Translations under genes and position numbers: made by a program
From: Rhodospirillales bacterium
GTDB lineage: Bacteria; Pseudomonadota; Alphaproteobacteria; UBA8366; JADFVY01
NCBI GenBank assembly: GCA_024644185.1
Contig: JAHELM010000112.1
Location: 1 to 7,301, forward strand
Direction: 5' to 3'
Length of the DNA: 7,301 bases
Notes under the pieces: generated by a model
What the model was told of the DNA's origin: nothing
What the model saw: only the letters and a program-made list of their open reading frames with translations
Databases searched by the model: none
Shown: positions 6,387-7,301 of the stretch, piece by piece
How positions within the stretch are numbered: position 1 is the first letter of the stretch
Layout of the letters: each line of letters starts with the position of its first letter

Positions 6387-6399
6387 TATGACTGACATA
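6379..6399. promoter_or_regulatory. Operator-like inverted repeat shared by ilvE and the MarR-family gene
   Basis: TATGTCA (6379-6385) and TGACATA (6393-6399) are perfect 7-bp arms separated by seven bases. A nested smaller repeat, GTCA-ATA-TGAC, occupies 6382-6392, so three TGAC half-sites crowd into one site. The size and dyad symmetry fit a site for a dimeric winged-helix regulator. It covers the -35 box of ilvE and the first codons of the MarR-family gene. Binding by the adjacent regulator is an inference. Confidence 0.5.
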
Positions 6400-6915
6400 A
6401 AATCTCCGCTGCCGGGTGGCCCGAAGCCCGCCGTCAACCCGTTGTTCCTGCGCGACGAGGAACTGCGCCAGGCGATCGAGCTGCTGTTCTTCGGCTATCG
6501 CGACTTCACGGCGGAGCCGGACGCCATCCTGGCCCGCTACCGGTTCGGCCGCGCCCATCACCGGGTGATCTATTTCATCGGCCGCCATCCGGGCATGACC
6601 GTCAGCGGGCTGCTGCACATCCTGCGCATCACCAAGCAGATCCTGAGCCGCGTGCTGGGCCAGTTGATCGAGCGCGGCTATGTGGTGCAGCGCCAGGGCA
6701 CGAGCGACCGGCGCCAGCGCCTGCTGGATCTGACGGAAAAGGGCCGGGGGCTGGAGGAACAGCTTTCAGCCGAGCAGCGGGCACGCATCGCCCGCGCCTA
6801 TCGCGAGGCGGGGGGCGAGGCGGTGGAGGGGTTCCGCAAGGTGATGCTGGGCATCATCGGCAACGAGGAAGACCGCGCCCGCTTCGACCGGCCGGCCGGG
6901 CCCGCGCGACGCTAG
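6388..6915 (+). CDS. MarR-family winged-helix transcriptional regulator
   Basis: This 175-residue protein is a probable dimeric DNA-binding repressor or activator of the MarR family. After a proline-rich N-terminus (residues 1-18), helices at about 22-40 and 44-64 form the dimerisation and scaffold part. Residues about 69-98 (MTVSGLLHILRITKQILSRVLGQLIERGYV) are the helix-turn-helix with recognition helix. The wing is QRQGTSDRRQRLLDLTEKG at 101-119, including the typical D-x-R pair. A C-terminal helix follows. The ATG at 6388 is the only plausible start before residue 70 and lacks a ribosome site. The gene is divergent from ilvE and lies over the inverted repeat that contains the ilvE -35 box, so autoregulation and control of ilvE are likely. 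The ligand cannot be inferred from sequence; branched-chain amino acids or their keto acids are only guesses. The stop is followed by a 97-bp gap before the response regulator gene. Confidence 0.88.
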   Translation: MTDIKSPLPGGPKPAVNPLFLRDEELRQAIELLFFGYRDFTAEPDAILARYRFGRAHHRVIYFIGRHPGMTVSGLLHILRITKQILSRVLGQLIERGYVVQRQGTSDRRQRLLDLTEKGRGLEEQLSAEQRARIARAYREAGGEAVEGFRKVMLGIIGNEEDRARFDRPAGPARR

Positions 6916-6999
6916 GGGCCGCAAGCGGTTCACGGGGTTCGCCCTGCATGAGCGCGGCGGTACGTAAGCCAGGCGATGGCGGCGGCGCGCGGCCTCGCC

Positions 7000-7005
7000 T
7001 ATACT
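7000..7005 (+). promoter_or_regulatory. Candidate -10 element of the response regulator gene
   Basis: TATACT, a five-of-six match to TATAAT, stands out in an otherwise very GC-rich gap and ends seven bases before the ATG at 7013. No clear -35 hexamer is seen at the expected distance (about 6977-6982). With normal spacing the transcript would begin at or beside the A of the start codon, and there is no Shine-Dalgarno sequence in the intervening bases. Confidence 0.5.
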
Positions 7006-7012
7006 CCGCCCG

Positions 7013-7301
7013 ATGGACGATTTGCAGCATATCCTGGTGGTCGACGACGATACGCGGCTGCGCGAGCTGTTGCGCCGCTATCTCAGCGAAAACAGGTTTC
7101 GCGTGACCACCGCCGGGAACGCCGCCGAGGCAAGGGCGGCGATGGGGTCGATGACCTTCGACCTGCTGGTGCTGGACCGGATGATGCCGGGCGAAAGCGG
7201 GCTGGACCTGATCCGCGCGCTGCGGGGCGGCCACAATGCCGTGCCGGTGCTGATGCTGACCGCCATGGGCGAGACCACCCATCGCATCGGCGGGCTGGAA
7301 G
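7013..7301 (+). CDS. OmpR-type response regulator, N-terminal receiver domain (3' end outside window)
   Basis: The 96 codons present encode most of a two-component receiver domain starting MDDLQHILVVDDDTRLRELLRRYL. The acidic pocket is D11-D12-D13, the phospho-acceptor is D55 in LLVLDRMMPGESGLDL, and the switch threonine is T83 in VLMLTAMGE. The conserved lysine and the output domain lie beyond the edge. The RYLSENRF and DRMMPGESGLDLIRALR sequences resemble the OmpR winged-helix subfamily, and ompR-like genes are often found beside ilvE and marR in alphaproteobacteria, so an OmpR-type output domain is expected but not seen. The ATG at 7013 is supported by the position of the receiver start. 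There is no ribosome site, but a TATACT box ends seven bases upstream. A histidine kinase gene, if paired, would lie to the right of the window. Confidence 0.9.
   Translation, partial: MDDLQHILVVDDDTRLRELLRRYLSENRFRVTTAGNAAEARAAMGSMTFDLLVLDRMMPGESGLDLIRALRGGHNAVPVLMLTAMGETTHRIGGLE

Noticed and set aside
6919..6928. CCGCAAGCGG after the MarR gene as a terminator stem
   Set aside because: The arms are four bases with a two-base loop, too small to fold, and no T run follows.

Overview
This is a GC-rich window, by eye about two thirds G+C with strong G/C preference at third codon positions. It is densely packed with housekeeping genes and has no mobile element, CRISPR array, tRNA or rRNA that I can see. 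The gene order uvrC-pgsA-molybdopterin genes, the IlvE subtype with an SKSKAAGLYMICTLSKHK core, and the neighbouring MarR and OmpR-type genes all suggest an alphaproteobacterium (Rhodospirillales- or Rhizobiales-like). The lineage is an inference from protein style and gene order, not a database result.

Layout. Positions 1-3533 are one rightward block: the 3' end of uvrC (nucleotide excision repair), then pgsA (phosphatidylglycerophosphate synthase), mobB, moeA, moaD and moaE. The last four are very tightly spaced or overlapping and belong to late molybdenum cofactor biosynthesis. MoaD and MoaE form molybdopterin synthase, MoeA inserts molybdate, and MobB is a GTP-binding accessory protein for the guanine-dinucleotide form. 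The early enzymes MoaA and MoaC and the adenylyltransferase Mog/MogA are not in the window.

Positions 3558-5147 (minus strand) hold a complete HerA/DUF87-type hexameric ATPase that converges on moaE with only 24 bp between the two stop codons. No NurA-like nuclease or other partner gene is visible. A 176-bp intergenic stretch (5148-5323) carries a terminator-like hairpin for the next gene and a 14-bp perfect palindrome upstream of the ATPase gene.

Positions 5324-6223 (minus strand) hold ilvE, the branched-chain amino acid aminotransferase. It is transcribed divergently from a MarR-family regulator at 6388-6915. The 164-bp region between them is the most information-rich part of the window. 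It contains a TTGACA-N17-TATCAG promoter for ilvE whose -35 box lies inside a 21-bp inverted repeat, and that repeat also covers the start codon of the MarR gene. The right edge (7013-7301) is the start of an OmpR-type response regulator receiver domain with a TATACT box placed so that its mRNA may be leaderless.

I do not see a clearly novel multi-gene system. The points most worth a second look are the superimposed ilvE/marR promoters with the shared operator-like repeat, the two neighbouring candidate leaderless genes, and the HerA-like ATPase without a partner.
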